Below are positions 46,660-58,227 of a stretch of DNA of 64,000 bases, piece by piece. Within the stretch, counting starts at the first letter, position 1; every line of letters starts with the position of its first letter. Source of the DNA: Heterodera schachtii (lineage: Eukaryota; Nematoda; Chromadorea; Rhabditida; Heteroderidae); the NCBI GenBank assembly GCA_023374025.1, contig SIJG01000002.1, positions 658,078 to 722,077 on the forward strand. The letters run 5' to 3'. Below the pieces are notes generated by a model that saw only the letters and a list, made by a program, of their open reading frames with translations, had not been told where the DNA came from and made no database searches. A program made the translations under genes and the position numbers.

Positions 46660-49600
46660 AAAAATCAAAATAAAATTAAAAGTAACAAAAATAATTTCGG
46701 TAATTTTTTAATGTTGAAGCACAGCAGAAGAAGGGAAAAGGAAAAACATGAAGGAACATGGAAAAAGACGCCGATTAAGGGGGGTAAATAAGAAGAAAGA
46801 AAAAAAGAAAGAGAAGCGTGGGGGCAAACATTTAACGAAGGAATCGATTTTAGCAATTATTGGGTCATAAACATTGAAATTCAAACAAAAAAGAGTAAAT
46901 TCATTTAAAAATATATAAATTAAAATATATACATATATAAAACATCTTTATATAAAAAGGCAAAGGTGTAATAGAATTGCGACATCGATGGAGAAAATAG
47001 TAAAATTTCAAAACCATTTTTTCTGGGATAAAAAAGTGCGCTAATCATTGATTTTGAAAAATCATTGATTTTGTCCATAACTTTTCATAAAGTAATTGAT
47101 TTTTACATACTGCGATTTATTTTTATAATTTGATGAAAAATCCTAGACAAAATAAGGCTCTTGCAAGACCAAACTCAGATTGGTGATCACTGATCATCGC
47201 ATTTTTTACTTACTCCAAATTCATTGGGAAAAAAATTAACGGAAAAATAAAAATTTTGAAAAAAAATCAAGTACTTGATGGTCATAGACAAATCAATGAT
47301 TTTTCAAAAATAGAATACAGATTCGTAATCAACACTTTTTTTACACCAGAAAAATTGTTTTGAAATTTTACTATTTTTTTCCATCGAACAATTTTAAATG
47401 TATTTTCGTGTTTATTGGTGCTAGTGGTGGTGGCAATTGACAATGTTTTGCACTCTCACACAAAAAAAAACGACGCTGTGACGAACACAAAAAGCGTAGC
47501 GGAAAAGAAAGAGAGAATTCAAAGGGGAAGGAGTGAGCGAGTGAGAGAGAGAAGAAAACGAAAGGAGAGAGAAAGATGGCAGACAGATAGAGACAGTGTG
47601 CATTCAAAGGGAATAGAGAGAGAGAGAGAAAACAACGAAAGGAGAGAGAAAGATGGCAGACAAATAAAAGACAGTGTGCATTCAAAGGGAATAGAGAGAG
47701 AGAGAGAAAACAACGAAAGGAGAGAGAAAGATGGCAGACAAATAAAAGACAGTGTGCATTTGGGACAGTCAGTCTTAAAGGCCCGTGAAAAAGAGAGAAA
47801 AATTGAAAAAGATTCTCGCTCTTCCTCTCACTCTCTCTCTCTCTGCCGCGCTGCGTTGTTTCACGCGCGTCCTTTTGCTGCATTCAAATAGGGAGGGAAG
47901 AGAACAAAAAAATAAGAAAACATTTAATGGGGGGGGGGGGGGGACAACTACAGTATTAGCAAAAACTACTGTATGTTTGGTAAAAGACTTTTTCGCCAGT
48001 GTATACAGTTTTTCACCGCCATAAATTTTTTTTTCGCGTTTCAAAATTAAAAAATGCCAATTAATAGATTTTCGATGTCGCTGAGCACGAAAGCCCGAAA
48101 CCGGTATCCATTCATTTTCGGGAAAAAAAAATCAAAAAAAAATTTTCAAAAATAATTTCGGTAATATTTTAATGTTGAAGCACAGCAGAAGAAGGGAAAA
48201 GGAAAAACATGAAAGGAGATGGAAAAAGACGCCGATTAAGGGGGGTAAATAAGAAGAAAGAAAGAAAGAAAGAGAAGCGTGGGGGCAAACATTTAACGAA
48301 GGAATCGATTTTAGCAATTATTGGGTCATAAACATTGAAATTCAAACAAAAAAGAGTAAATTCATTTAAAAATATACATATTAATAATTAAAAATATATA
48401 AAACATCTTATATAAAAAGGCAAAGGTGTAATAGAATTGCGACTCGATGGAGAAAAATAGTAAAATTTCAAAACCATTTTTTCTGGGGTAAAAAAGTGCG
48501 CTAATCATTGATTTTGAAAAATCATTGATTTTGTCCATAACTTTTCATAAAGTAATTGATTTTTACATACTGCGATTTATTTTTATAATTTGATGAAAAA
48601 TCCTAGACAAAATAAGGCTCTTGCAAGACCAAACTCAGATTGGTGATCACTGATCATCGCATTTTTTACTTACTCCAAATTCATTGGGAAAAAAATTAAC
48701 GGAAAAATAAAAATTTTGAAAAAAAATCAAGTACTTGATGGTCATAGACAAATCAATGATTTTTCAAAAATAGAATACAGATTCGTAATCAACACTTTTT
48801 TTACACCAGAAAAATTGTTTTGAAATTTTACTATTTTTTTCCATCGAACAATTTTAAATGTATTTTCGTGTTTATTGGTGCTAGTGGTGGTGGCAATTGA
48901 CAATGTTTTGCACTCTCACACAAAAAAAAAACGACGCTGTGACGAACACAAAAAGCGTAGCGGAAAAGAAAGAGAGAATTCAAAGGGGAAGGAGTGAGCG
49001 AGTGAGAGAGAGAAGAAAACGAAAGGAGAGAGAAAGATGGCAGACAGATAGAGACAGTGTGCATTCAAAGGGAATAGAGAGAGAGAGAGAAAACAACGAA
49101 AGGAGAGAGAAAGATGGCAGACAAATAAAAGACAGTGTGCATTCAAAGGGAATAGAGAGAGAGAGAGAAAACAACGAAAGGAGAGAGAAAGGTGGCAGAC
49201 AAATAAAAGACAGTGTGCATTTGGGACAGTCAGTCTTAAAGGCCTGTGAAGAAGAGAGAAAAATTGAAAAAGATTCTCGCTCTTCCTCTCACTCTCTCTC
49301 TCTCTGCCCCGCCGCGGTGTTTCACGCGCGTCCTTTTGCTGCATGCAAACAGTGAGGGAAGAGAACAAAAAAATAAGAAAACATTTAATGGGGGGGGGGG
49401 GGGGGACCAACTACAGTATTAGCAAAAACTACTGTATGTTTGGTAAAAGACTTTTTCGCCAGTGTATACAGTTTTGCACCGCCATAAATTTTTTTTTCGC
49501 GTTTCAAAATTAAAAAATGCCAATTAATAGATTTTCGAGGTCGCTGAGCACGAAAGCCCGAAACCGGTATCCATTCATTTTCGGGAAAAAAAATCAAAAT

Positions 49601-50683
49601 AAAATTTTCAAAAATAATTTCGGTAATTTTTTAATGTTGAAGCACAGCAGAAGAAGGGAAAAGGAAAAACATGAAGGAACATGGAAAAAGACGCCGATTA
49701 AGGGGGGTAAATAAGAAGAAAGAAAAAAAGAAAGAGAAGCGTGGGGGCAAACATTTAACGAAGGAATCGATTTTAGCAATTATTGGGTCATAAACATTGA
49801 AATTCAAACAAAAAAGAGTAAATTCATTTAAAAATATATAAATTAAAATATATACATATATAAAACATCTTTATATAAAAAGGCAAAGGTGTAATAGAAT
49901 TGCGACATCGATGGAGAAAATAGTAAAATTTCAAAACCATTTTTTCTGGGGTAAAAAAGTGCGCTAATCATTGATTTTGAAAAATCATTGATTTTGTCCA
50001 TAACTTTTCATAAAGTAATTGATTTTTACATACTGCGATTTATTTTTATAATTTGATGAAAAATCCTAGACAAAATAAGGCTCTTGCAAGACCAAACTCA
50101 GATTGGTGATCACTGATCATCGCATTTTTTACTTACTCCAAATTCATTGGGAAAAAAATTAACGGAAAAATAAAAATTTTGAAAAAAAATCAAGTACTTG
50201 ATGGTCATAGACAAATCAATGATTTTTCAAAAATAGAATTCAGATTCGTAATCAACACTTTTTTTACATCAGAAAAATTGTTTTGAAATTTTACTATTTT
50301 TTTCCATCGAACAATTTTAAATGTATTTTCGTGTTTATTGGTGCTGGTGGTGGTGGCAATTGACAATGTTTTGCACTCTCACACAAAAAAAAACGACGCT
50401 GTGACGAACACAAAAAGCGTAGCGGAAAAGAAAGAGAGAATTCAAAGGGGAAGGAGTGAGCGAGTGAGAGAGAGAAGAAAACGAAAGGAGAGAGAAAGAT
50501 GGCAGACAGAACTGTGTGCATTCGGGACAGTCAGTCTTAAAGGCCCGTGAAAAAGAGAGAAAAACTGAAAAATTTATTCTCGCTCTTCCTCTTTCTCTCT
50601 GCCGCGCTGCGTTGTTTTTCACGCGCGTCCTTTTGCTGCCATTCAAAAGAGGGAGGGAAGAGAACAAAAAAATAAGAAAACAC
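46660..50683. repeat. Tandem triplication of a 1.46-kb unit
   Basis: AATAATTTCGGTAAT starts equivalent positions at about 46,691, 48,152 and 49,614, a period of 1,461-1,462 bp. Each unit carries a purine-rich segment, a phrase doubling CATTGATTTTGAAAAATCA, a GA-rich segment with a nested repeat of about 78 bp, a G run and CTACAGTATTAGCAAAAACT. Unit 3 is cut at about 50,683 and has the nested repeat collapsed to a single copy. Units 1 and 3 share variants (GAAGGAACATGG) that unit 2 lacks. Long Ser/Leu and Arg/Glu frames here are low-complexity artefacts. Confidence 0.95.
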
Positions 50684-50802
50684 TAATCATTCACGTTGGA
50701 AAAGAAAGAGGAAAACATGAAATAGAATGGTGCAGTGCAAAAACATTCGTTTCTCTCTCTGTCACTTATGCAAATAAAATGTATTCGGAAAGGGGCAGAG
50801 AC

Positions 50803-51359
50803 GGTGTACGGACATTTCGCCTACTCGACATCTCGCCTACCGACATTTCGCCTACTTACATTTTGCCTACTAACCCAAAAACATTCATTTCGCCTACTAA
50901 GCCAAAAACATTCATTTCGCCTACTAAGCCAAAAACATTCATTTCGCCTACTAAGCCAAAAACATTCATTTCGCCTACTGGATATTTCGCCTACTGATAT
51001 CTCGCCTACTAACCTAATATAGACGTTTCGTCAACGGATTTCACCCAAAATATATGCTCTATTTCATAATTATACGTTCAAGAATTTTTTCTTCACTTCA
51101 ATTATTTCCATTAAGCGAATATCAGTAGGCGAAATGAATGCTTTTGGCTTAGTAAGCGAAATGAATGTTTTTAGTTTAGTAGGCGAAATGAATGTTTTTG
51201 GGTTAGTAGGCGAAAAGATAAGTAGGCGAAATGTCAGTAGGCGAGATGAATAGTAGGCGAAATGTCAGTAGGCGAAACGTCGGATTTTACCTTAGTAGGC
51301 GAAATGAATGTTTTTGGGTTAGTAGGCGAAATGTCGAGTAGGCGAAATGTCATGTAGCC
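50803..51359. mobile_element. Second foldback-type element (TCGCCTAC repeats), 557 bp
   Basis: The 9-bp duplication GGCAGAGAC lies at 50,794-50,802 and 51,360-51,368. The left half repeats CATTTCGCCTAC and AAGCCAAAAACATT; the right half is the reverse complement (AGTAGGCGAAATG). The end GGTGTACGGACATTTCGCC resembles an end of the 33,351 element (CCTTACGGACATTTGCGG), so the two may share a transposase source. Confidence 0.9.
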
Positions 51360-51369
51360 GGCAGAGACA

Positions 51370-51980
51370 TATGCACATGCGCAATATAAACAAACCACAT
51401 TATTAGGGATCGGACAAATTAATATTTATGAAAAAGTCCGAAATATTCAAAAATATATTTAAATAAATTTTTATGAAAAAAATGCTAAAATAAATATTTA
51501 CGAAAATATTGAATAAAAATGGGAAAATTTGCTTAAAAGCATATAACGTAGCTTAAAAATTTATTGAAAATAAATTTAAACTGAGGTTAATAATTAATTC
51601 ACTTATTGCATTTCCAAAGTTTCGGGGAAGAAAATTCATAGAATTATCGGGCAAAATTGTTTTTAAATGGGGAATAAGCGCTCCACGTCGCAAGAAGTCA
51701 GAAGAGCAAATTTGTAAAAAAAAAGGATTATCAGGAGCTCATTTTTGAAGAAATTTGGTTTTTTCGTGAAAACCTCGAAAAACGAAAATATTTTTTCAAA
51801 ATTGCTTAAAAATGCCTAAATTAAAAAAATTATAAAAAGGTCCAATAGTTAATTGTATTTTCAGATATTAGCTGCAAAAAAATATTAAAAAATATGTACT
51901 GTAAATCCGCTTACTATTCATGATCGGAGTTCTCAATGAAAATTTTCAAAAATCACCAGTTGGCCGACGCAAAACGAAGA
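51370..51980. other. AT-rich stretch, no gene seen
   Basis: Between the foldback element and the first MATH exon I see only AT-rich sequence with A-runs and no consistent frame. Confidence 0.5.
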
Positions 51981-51989
51981 TACAATTGA

Positions 51990-52172
51990 AATGGAAATTG
52001 AAAAAGTGTCCGAATTTGCGTTGGAGGAGATGGAAAGTGAGCGATTAAGCGATGCCGTGGAAATTGGGGGATTTTCATGGAAAATATGGGCAGAAATCAA
52101 AAGAAAAGATGAAAGAAATCAGAAATGGTTGGGCTTTTACCTTTGCAACAATGGCCATAAAAATGGTAAACA
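51990..52172 (+). CDS. MATH-domain exon (divergent)
   Basis: It reads MEIEKVSEFALEEMESERL, then GGFSWKIWAEIKRKDERNQK and WLGFYLCNNGHKNG. The W.I.AEI...KWLGF.LC pattern matches the first half of the MATH domains at 53-54 kb, but the linker and the residues around the Cys differ. No second-half exon (CSATLRIVSQ type) follows before 53 kb. It may be the 5' end of the array or an isolated remnant. Confidence 0.6.
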
Positions 52173-52439
52173 AAAAAACGCTGATGCTTTTCGTAAGTCT
52201 GAGATAAAAATGATTAATTTCATTAAAAAAATAATAAAGTTACTTTAAAAAATATGAAAATTTTGGTCCATTGGGCATTAATAAGGCATTAATGTATGTT
52301 GTGTCCCGGGGTTTAAGGCTTTAAGCATTTCAAATTACCACTTTAAGAGAGAGGGATTTATTGAAGGAAAAGCATTGACAAATAATTATATGATAAAAAC
52401 CGGGAATAAGTTTGGGGTCAACAAAAACTTCAGAGCATT

Positions 52440-52840
52440 TTGGGTGGGTCAGTGCAATTGGTTATTTGGGAGAGAATTGCCAAAGGCAAGGAATGGCACA
52501 GACTGATCCACCGCAGACATCTCGCAGCCCCCGAGGGGGAAATTGAGTGGACTTATATACTGGCACAATTGGGATGGACACATTGGATAGGATGTGGGGT
52601 ATGACGGCATAAACACAAAGGGAATGATAAAGATGAATGGCATATGCAACAGAGGTGAATAGGAAGAAATGGCACGATAACATTGGAAATGAGAGGGATA
52701 GGACTGGCTTGGGATGGGATGAACAGATGGACAAGTTTATGACGTGATTGGTCGGGAGAAAGTAGGGCAAATTATTAGCGGATACAGCAATGTACTGATT
52801 ATAAGTAAGTTTAACTGGTACTTTTAACATATGTATTTAT
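52440..52840. other. GC-richer intergenic stretch, content unknown
   Basis: Less AT-rich than its surroundings, with open but stop-interrupted frames on both strands (for example EGEIEWTYILAQLGW on plus). No splice-bounded exon is convincing. It could be a decayed mobile element. Confidence 0.3.
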
Positions 52841-53257
52841 ATTTTCTATACCCATTTATTAATACATTTTTGTGTTGCAAAAACTTTGTTTGTCTGGGAT
52901 TTTCAGAGTCGCTGATCAGTGATCACGACTTTGATGTTCATTTCGATCGATAGGAATACACCAACAAAATTTTAAGTCAAAAATTTTGACATTTCGACTT
53001 TCGGTTCGAAAGCAATCGAAAAGTCGAAGGTTTCCAAAATTATGACCAGTGAGCTTGAAAAGCCCAGACAAATTATTATTAATAAAAGAATGTCTGACAA
53101 ATATAAAATTAAAAGTCATGTGAAGAGAACCCGTTCAATTGTGATTTAAAATTAACAGTTATAATCGGAATTAAAAAACAATTAATTGTTGTGTCGCAAA
53201 AGCCCACACAAATTTTTGCCACAATTAAGCATCTCCAAATAAATCATCAAAATTAAG

Positions 53258-55090
53258 GAATTGTTGGACCCGAGCAAAGGATTTTACAACAACAATGAAG
53301 ACAAAGTGAAATTGGCCATTGATGTCATTTTGGAAGAGCCAAAAACGGAGAAATTTGTTACCGATCCGAACAAATCCAACGGCACAATTTCAATGGAATA
53401 TAAAAGATTATCGGAATTTGCACGAGAAGTCTTTTGGAGTGAACGCACCACGGAAAATATTGGCACAAATTCAAATGAAAGCACAGAAATGTTGGGCTTT
53501 TTCCTTTTTTGTGATGCTCCAGAAAAAGGTACTTACCAAATTATTGACATTGGAGGGGATTTCCTAATTTCATTTCTTTTGCGGTGAATTGGCCATTTAT
53601 TTTTGTTCATTAATTAATAAAATTATGGGCAATTAAGGAATTGATTGACCCATCCAATGGTTTTTATAACAGAGAAGAGGACAAAGTGACATTGATCATT
53701 GATTTAATTGCGAAAAAAGAAAAATTAAACAAAATCATTTTGGATCAAAGCAAACCAAAAGGGACACTTTCGATGGAAATTGAAAAACTATCGGAATTTG
53801 CGCGAGAAATCATTTGGAGTGAACGTAAAAGCGAAACTGTCACTTATGTGAAGGAAATGCCATGGAAAATATTGGCACAAATTCAAATGAAAAATGAAAT
53901 CACTGAAAAATGGTTGGGCTTTGCCCTTTTGTGCGACGCTTCTGAAAAAGGTGATAATCAAATAATATTTGTAAATAAAATTAAGTTGTTTTCAAGTCCT
54001 CCGGGCCGAAGTGCTGGAACTCAAATTTAATTTTTTTTAATTTTTTAGGGGAGGGGCGGCTTTTATTTGTCTCCTTTTTTGAACGAATCGATTTTTAGGG
54101 GTACATTTTCTAATAAATTTTTTTTTCTTAAGAATAATGCTGAAAAATCTCAAAAAAAAATATATATATATATATTAAAATATGTGCGAAAAAAAAATGC
54201 AAAATTTCATTTTTCGGTATTTCCAAAAATTTCAAAAATTGCGAAATATGTATGAAAAAGTGAAAAGTATTTTCCCACTATTTAGACCATATAGAATCCA
54301 GGAAATAATATGCATTTACATAAAATTAACATCCCTAATTTTGAGGTATGGTAAGTTTGAGGACGGACGGACCGGGACATTTAAAGGAAAGTAAAAGTTG
54401 TAATCAAAATAGTTGCAGTTAAACATTTTGGCTGAAAAAACGCATCAAAAATTTCAGCTACAGGTTTATTGTGATTTTTAATCATTATTAAGAAATGGTA
54501 AAGAATTTGTTTTGAGTAAAATTTCAAAAGCTAATTCCATTAATTTAAGGTTTTTTGGGAAATCATTCAATGATTTTTAAATTCAAACACTTTTAACTTT
54601 CTTTAAGATGGAAATAGGAGCCGCAAATGTTCAGCAACACTTCGAATTGTATCTCAAAGGAACGGCACGAAGGATTTAATTGGAAGAATGTATGATCGCA
54701 TTTTTAATAAAGAAATGTTCGACATGGGATATAATTACATTAGTTTTTCTGTGAGTGGCGATTCAAATAAATTTATTTTGCTTTATAAAACCACTACTTT
54801 TGTTTCCCTTATTTATCGTCTTCTTTTTTATATTATTTATTATTGCGGTTTAAAATTAACAGTTATAAACGGCCAAAGGGTTAATAAATTAAGGAAATAA
54901 TGGACCCGAGCAAAGGATTTTATAACAAAAATGAAGACAAAGTGAATTGGCCATTAATGTCATTGTTGACGAGCCAAAAACGGAGAAATTTGTTTCCGAT
55001 CCAAACAAATCCAACGGCACAATTTCAATGGAAATTAAAAGATTTCCTGCTGTTAATTACTAATTATTCGGCATCTCCCCTTCATTGCTG
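53258..55090 (+). pseudogene. Tandem MATH-domain gene, partly degraded
   Basis: Exon 53,258-53,528: ELLDPSKGFYNNNEDKVKLA, a linker with SNGTISMEYKRLSEFARE, VFWSER, then LGFFLFCDAPEKG. Exon 53,638-53,950: PSNGFYNREEDKVTLIIDLI, FAREIIWSERKSETVTY, MPWKILAQIQMKNEITEKW, LGFALLCDASEKG. Exon 54,608-54,750: KCSATLRIVSQRNGTKDLIG and YNYISFS, then GTGAGT. Exon 54,894 onward: IMDPSKGFYNKNEDKV, then a lost A shifts the frame. Each exon carries the end of one MATH domain and the start of the next, so the protein is a chain of MATH domains, which in other proteins bind short peptide ligands. Between the first two exons only 30 bp of a second-half exon (NFISFA type) remain. Confidence 0.78.
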
Positions 55091-55692
55091 AATGTTTAAG
55101 AGCAATTTGTGAAAAAATATTTAAATACTTATAATTGTTTTGTGTGAAAGCTCCAAAATAAGCATAATCTTAGGTTAGAATCAATCACCAGATGTGAATT
55201 CATTGTTATTGAATTTTGGTCTATTTAAAGGGTTATTTTTCATTTATTTATAAAAATAATTTAAATAAATATTTATGAAAAAAACGCAAAAATATTTGCA
55301 AGAAAATTGAAAAATTCAAAAAATTTACGAAAATAATTTTTGATTTTAAATAACTTGTTTAAAATATTTTTTTGCTGGTACATATTTTTTTCATCATTTC
55401 CTATTAGTCATGTATTTTCTGTAATTCTTAAATTAAAGTATAAATATGTATATGGTTATATTTTAGGATTTTCTACTGTAAAATGCACTATTTCCTTAAG
55501 AAATACAGTACTTTTTGTAGACCCCAAATTAAGTGCCCATATTTCAGCGGGTATAAGTCGTAACGACTTGCGGTTTTTTGAATATAATAGAGAATTTTAT
55601 GCTCTTTCTAATGGGCCTACTCATTCTTTCCAGAAAAAATTTTCCAACCCCCTAGGATTTTTTTGAAAATTTCCCGATTTTCAGTGTATTTT

Positions 55693-56540
55693 AGGATGTC
55701 CAGATCACTATGAAGGAGTGATCCGATCAAGTTGGGGAAAAGACTTTTTTGATCAGCATCAAAAGTTAGATTAGCAGGGAATTTTTCAGAATTCTTGACT
55801 TGTAGAATATTGATTTCTTGGAGGTGTAGATAAACTTTTGACCACCCATAATCAAATGACGACAAAAACAAAAAAAAAAGGGTCACGATTCACGGTTTTT
55901 TTGTCACAGCACACCTCTAGTAAATAAAGGCCTTAAAAGATTTTTTGATGCACAATGCATAACATGCCAATCGCGTCAAACGAACGAAAACCGTTCCCTT
56001 TATCCCCCGACAAACGCCGACTCCGACTTTTCCCAGCCCAAAGGCTCGGAGCCAGGGCTGGCCGTGATTGAATTTCCAATTACGGAAATCCGTGAGCCGT
56101 GAACCGTGATCACGGCACCCCAAAAACCCCGTAATTTCCGTGAGCTGTGATCAGTGATTATAAAAAAAAATTTTCTAATGATTTTTTTTATTTATTTAAA
56201 AAACGGAATTTAATCGCGGGAAAAATTCCCAAAAAATATTTTAAAGAAACCGAAACATATAAACCGCTTTTTTGCGGCGACCTTTTCCAAAAAATGACTA
56301 AGTTTACGATTTTTTGGCAATTTTTTGAGAAAAATTAGAGCTTTTTGTAGAAATATCCAAGGAAATTTTTTTATTTTTAACTAATTTATTAAGAAAAATT
56401 TTTAAATTTTTTTCAACTTTAACCAAAAATCTATTTATGTAGAGAAAAAATTTCCTCTAATTTGTAAGCTAACTTTTGATGCTGAAAAAATCTTTTGGAC
56501 CAACATGATCAGATTACTCCTTCATGGCGATCTGAACACC
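55693..56540. mobile_element. Inverted-repeat element with a probable nested insertion
   Basis: 55,693-55,775 (TCCAGATCACTATGAAGGAG, ATCAGCATCAAAAGTTAG) is mirrored at 56,465-56,545 (CTAACTTTTGATGCTG, CTCCTTCATGGCGATCTGAA). I cannot define a target duplication. Between the arms, a stretch with CCGTGAACCGTGATCACGG and a CAGGGCTGGCCGTG start (56,055) may be another element. Confidence 0.6.
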
Positions 56541-56602
56541 CCAAAAGATAATTTCTTGTAAATTAAATTTCAATTAAAATTATCAAAACAAAATATAAAA
56601 AT

Positions 56603-56690
56603 TGTCCTATCCCAATGGGGAATTGAACCCAAGGGACAGACAACGCAAGACAGAAGGCTTAACCACCAGACTACATATATATGTTTGCTT
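56603..56690 (-). other. tRNA-like or SINE-like pol III sequence
   Basis: The minus strand reads TGTAGTCTGGTGGTTAAGCC, resembling a D-arm/A box, and 35 bp later GGGTTCAATTCCCC, a T-arm/B box. No 7-bp acceptor stem can be formed from the flanks and the anticodon arm is weak, so a tRNA-derived repeat or pseudogene is more likely than a working tRNA. Confidence 0.4.
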
Positions 56691-57065
56691 CCTAAGCAGA
56701 AAAGAATTTATTTTTTTTTTCTCAAAAAATTTCTTCACACCTCTTTCCTATTTCCGTCTCAATAAAAATTCCCTATATAAAATGCCAATCACGGATCAAA
56801 ATGTTGCGAGATGAAATTCCAAAATAATTGTAATTAGCTAATCTCTATTTTTACGGAATTTCCAAATTTTGAATAGGCTTCTCACAAGTAAATAGTCACA
56901 AAAGTTGGTGAATTTTGTTGAAAATTGAATTAAGTCATTTCATTTAGACTGAATTATTTTTAATGGCACCGCCCGTCACAAAAAAAAGAGAAAAAGTTTT
57001 CTTCCGACAACCGCCGCCTCATTTCTTCAACCGCACTTGGTGGACATGAACAGCAGCAGCAATTG

Positions 57066-57862
57066 ATGGGTTCACTTATGACATCAAACGGAAAACGACG
57101 AAGTGTTCGAGTGGCAAAGAAAATGAAACAAATTTTGGGGAAAATGTGAGCAAAAATTTGTTGTCTTAAAAATTTATGAATTTCTTTTTAAAGTAGGGCT
57201 TTTTTTACTGCTTTTCAAAGGGTCAAAGCAGATTTTTTTTATTGAGATGATCATTTGCCGATTCTTGCTGCTTTTTTGAGAAAGTTTGCTGATTTTTGAA
57301 AAAATGTCAATTCTCAGTGAGAGTTTGTTTAAAAATGGTCAAATTTTCTAATTTTACTCCCCCGGCGGCGCCTAGTTTTTCATAATAAAATTGGCCTAAA
57401 AAGAGAAAATTGGTCAATTTTAGTGAAAAGTATCAACAATTACACTCAAATTTTCAAAAATTTGCCTATCGCCACCGCAAGCCCCCTCTACCCAAAAAAT
57501 TTTTTCTGAAAAAGCGCTGCAAAAAAAACATTTTTGATATTTTTTTTTGCATTTGGAATAAATTTTTCAAAAAGCTGATTTTTTTACTTCAAATGGTGAT
57601 TTTTTGTTAGCCAAAACTCTGATTTTGTAAATTTCCATCTGGCAGCCCTGTTTTAAAGCCTCTCCAAATATTTTTTCCGCATTTCAGCTGGATTTGTGCC
57701 GATGTTTGGCTGGACATTCTCCCATTTTTTGACCGCCCTCAACTCAGCCTCAAATTGGCACTGATTTCGCCCCATTTCGATGTTTTGGTGGACGCACATT
57801 TTGGTGGCCAACGCGAATTGACGCTTCACAAATCTATGGCGATTCGCAAGACGTTGGATTCG
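57066..57862 (+). CDS. F-box-like gene of a probably cyst-nematode family, 5' exons
   Basis: Exon 1, 57,066-57,145, reads SLMTSNGKRRSVRVAKKMKQ, ILGK and ends with a split codon (AT); exon 2, 57,688-57,862, completes it with C and reads WICADVWLDILPFFDRPQLS, then LKLALISPHFDVLVDAHFGG and LHKSMAIRKTLDS before GTAAAA. The first helix-rich part looks like an F-box (substrate-adaptor module binding Skp1), and ALISPHFDVLVDAHF is a phrase I associate with large families in cyst nematodes. The intron is enlarged by a 457-bp MITE. The start could lie further upstream, since the frame stays open for about 40 codons. The continuation is probably the exon at 58.2 kb, although phases do not join directly, so an exon may be missing. 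Confidence 0.65.
57194..57650. mobile_element. hAT-type MITE, 457 bp, in an intron
   Basis: Ends TAGGGCT and GGCAGCCCTG, with the 8-bp duplication TTTTAAAG at 57,186-57,193 and 57,651-57,658. The interior repeats GCTGATTTTTGAAAAAATG words like those of the 6,863 element, and has CCCCCGGCGGCGCCTAG, a half hairpin module, near 57,360. Confidence 0.85.
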
Positions 57863-58227
57863 GTAAAATAAAATAAAAGCGTAATATTAGCAATAAAAAT
57901 AAGCAGGCTGGAAACTTAATTCAAATGTTTATTTTATTGAATCGAAATCGCCTTAAATACTTTGAAGCTTCGAAATCGCATTTTTTGGTGACTTCTTTTT
58001 ACTTTTTGGGATTTTTATGACTTTTTAACCATTTATAGTTTTTTTCATGACATTTTACACTTTTTAATGCAAAATTTGAAATTTGTCGAAGAACTTCCGA
58101 AAAATAAGTTTGTCATCGAGGCGGTACTGAAATTGCCTATACCATTAGGACTCAAATGGCGGGGAATAAAAATATTTATTTTTTTACATTCGATTAACAT
58201 TTATAAAGCTTGCTAATTTGTTAAGCA

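Noticed and set aside
47371..49410. Ser/Leu-rich and Arg/Glu-rich frames of 150-170 codons
   Set aside because: Both strands of the GA-rich nested repeat are open; no splice sites or non-repetitive protein sequence support a gene.
55340..55666. 108-codon plus-strand frame with DPKLSAHISAGISRNDLRFF
   Set aside because: No splice context, homologue or conserved copy could be seen; the 5' half is low-complexity AT-rich sequence.
56603..56690. Functional tRNA gene on the minus strand
   Set aside because: A- and B-box-like words are present, but no acceptor stem pairs and the anticodon arm is poor; it is kept only as tRNA-like.
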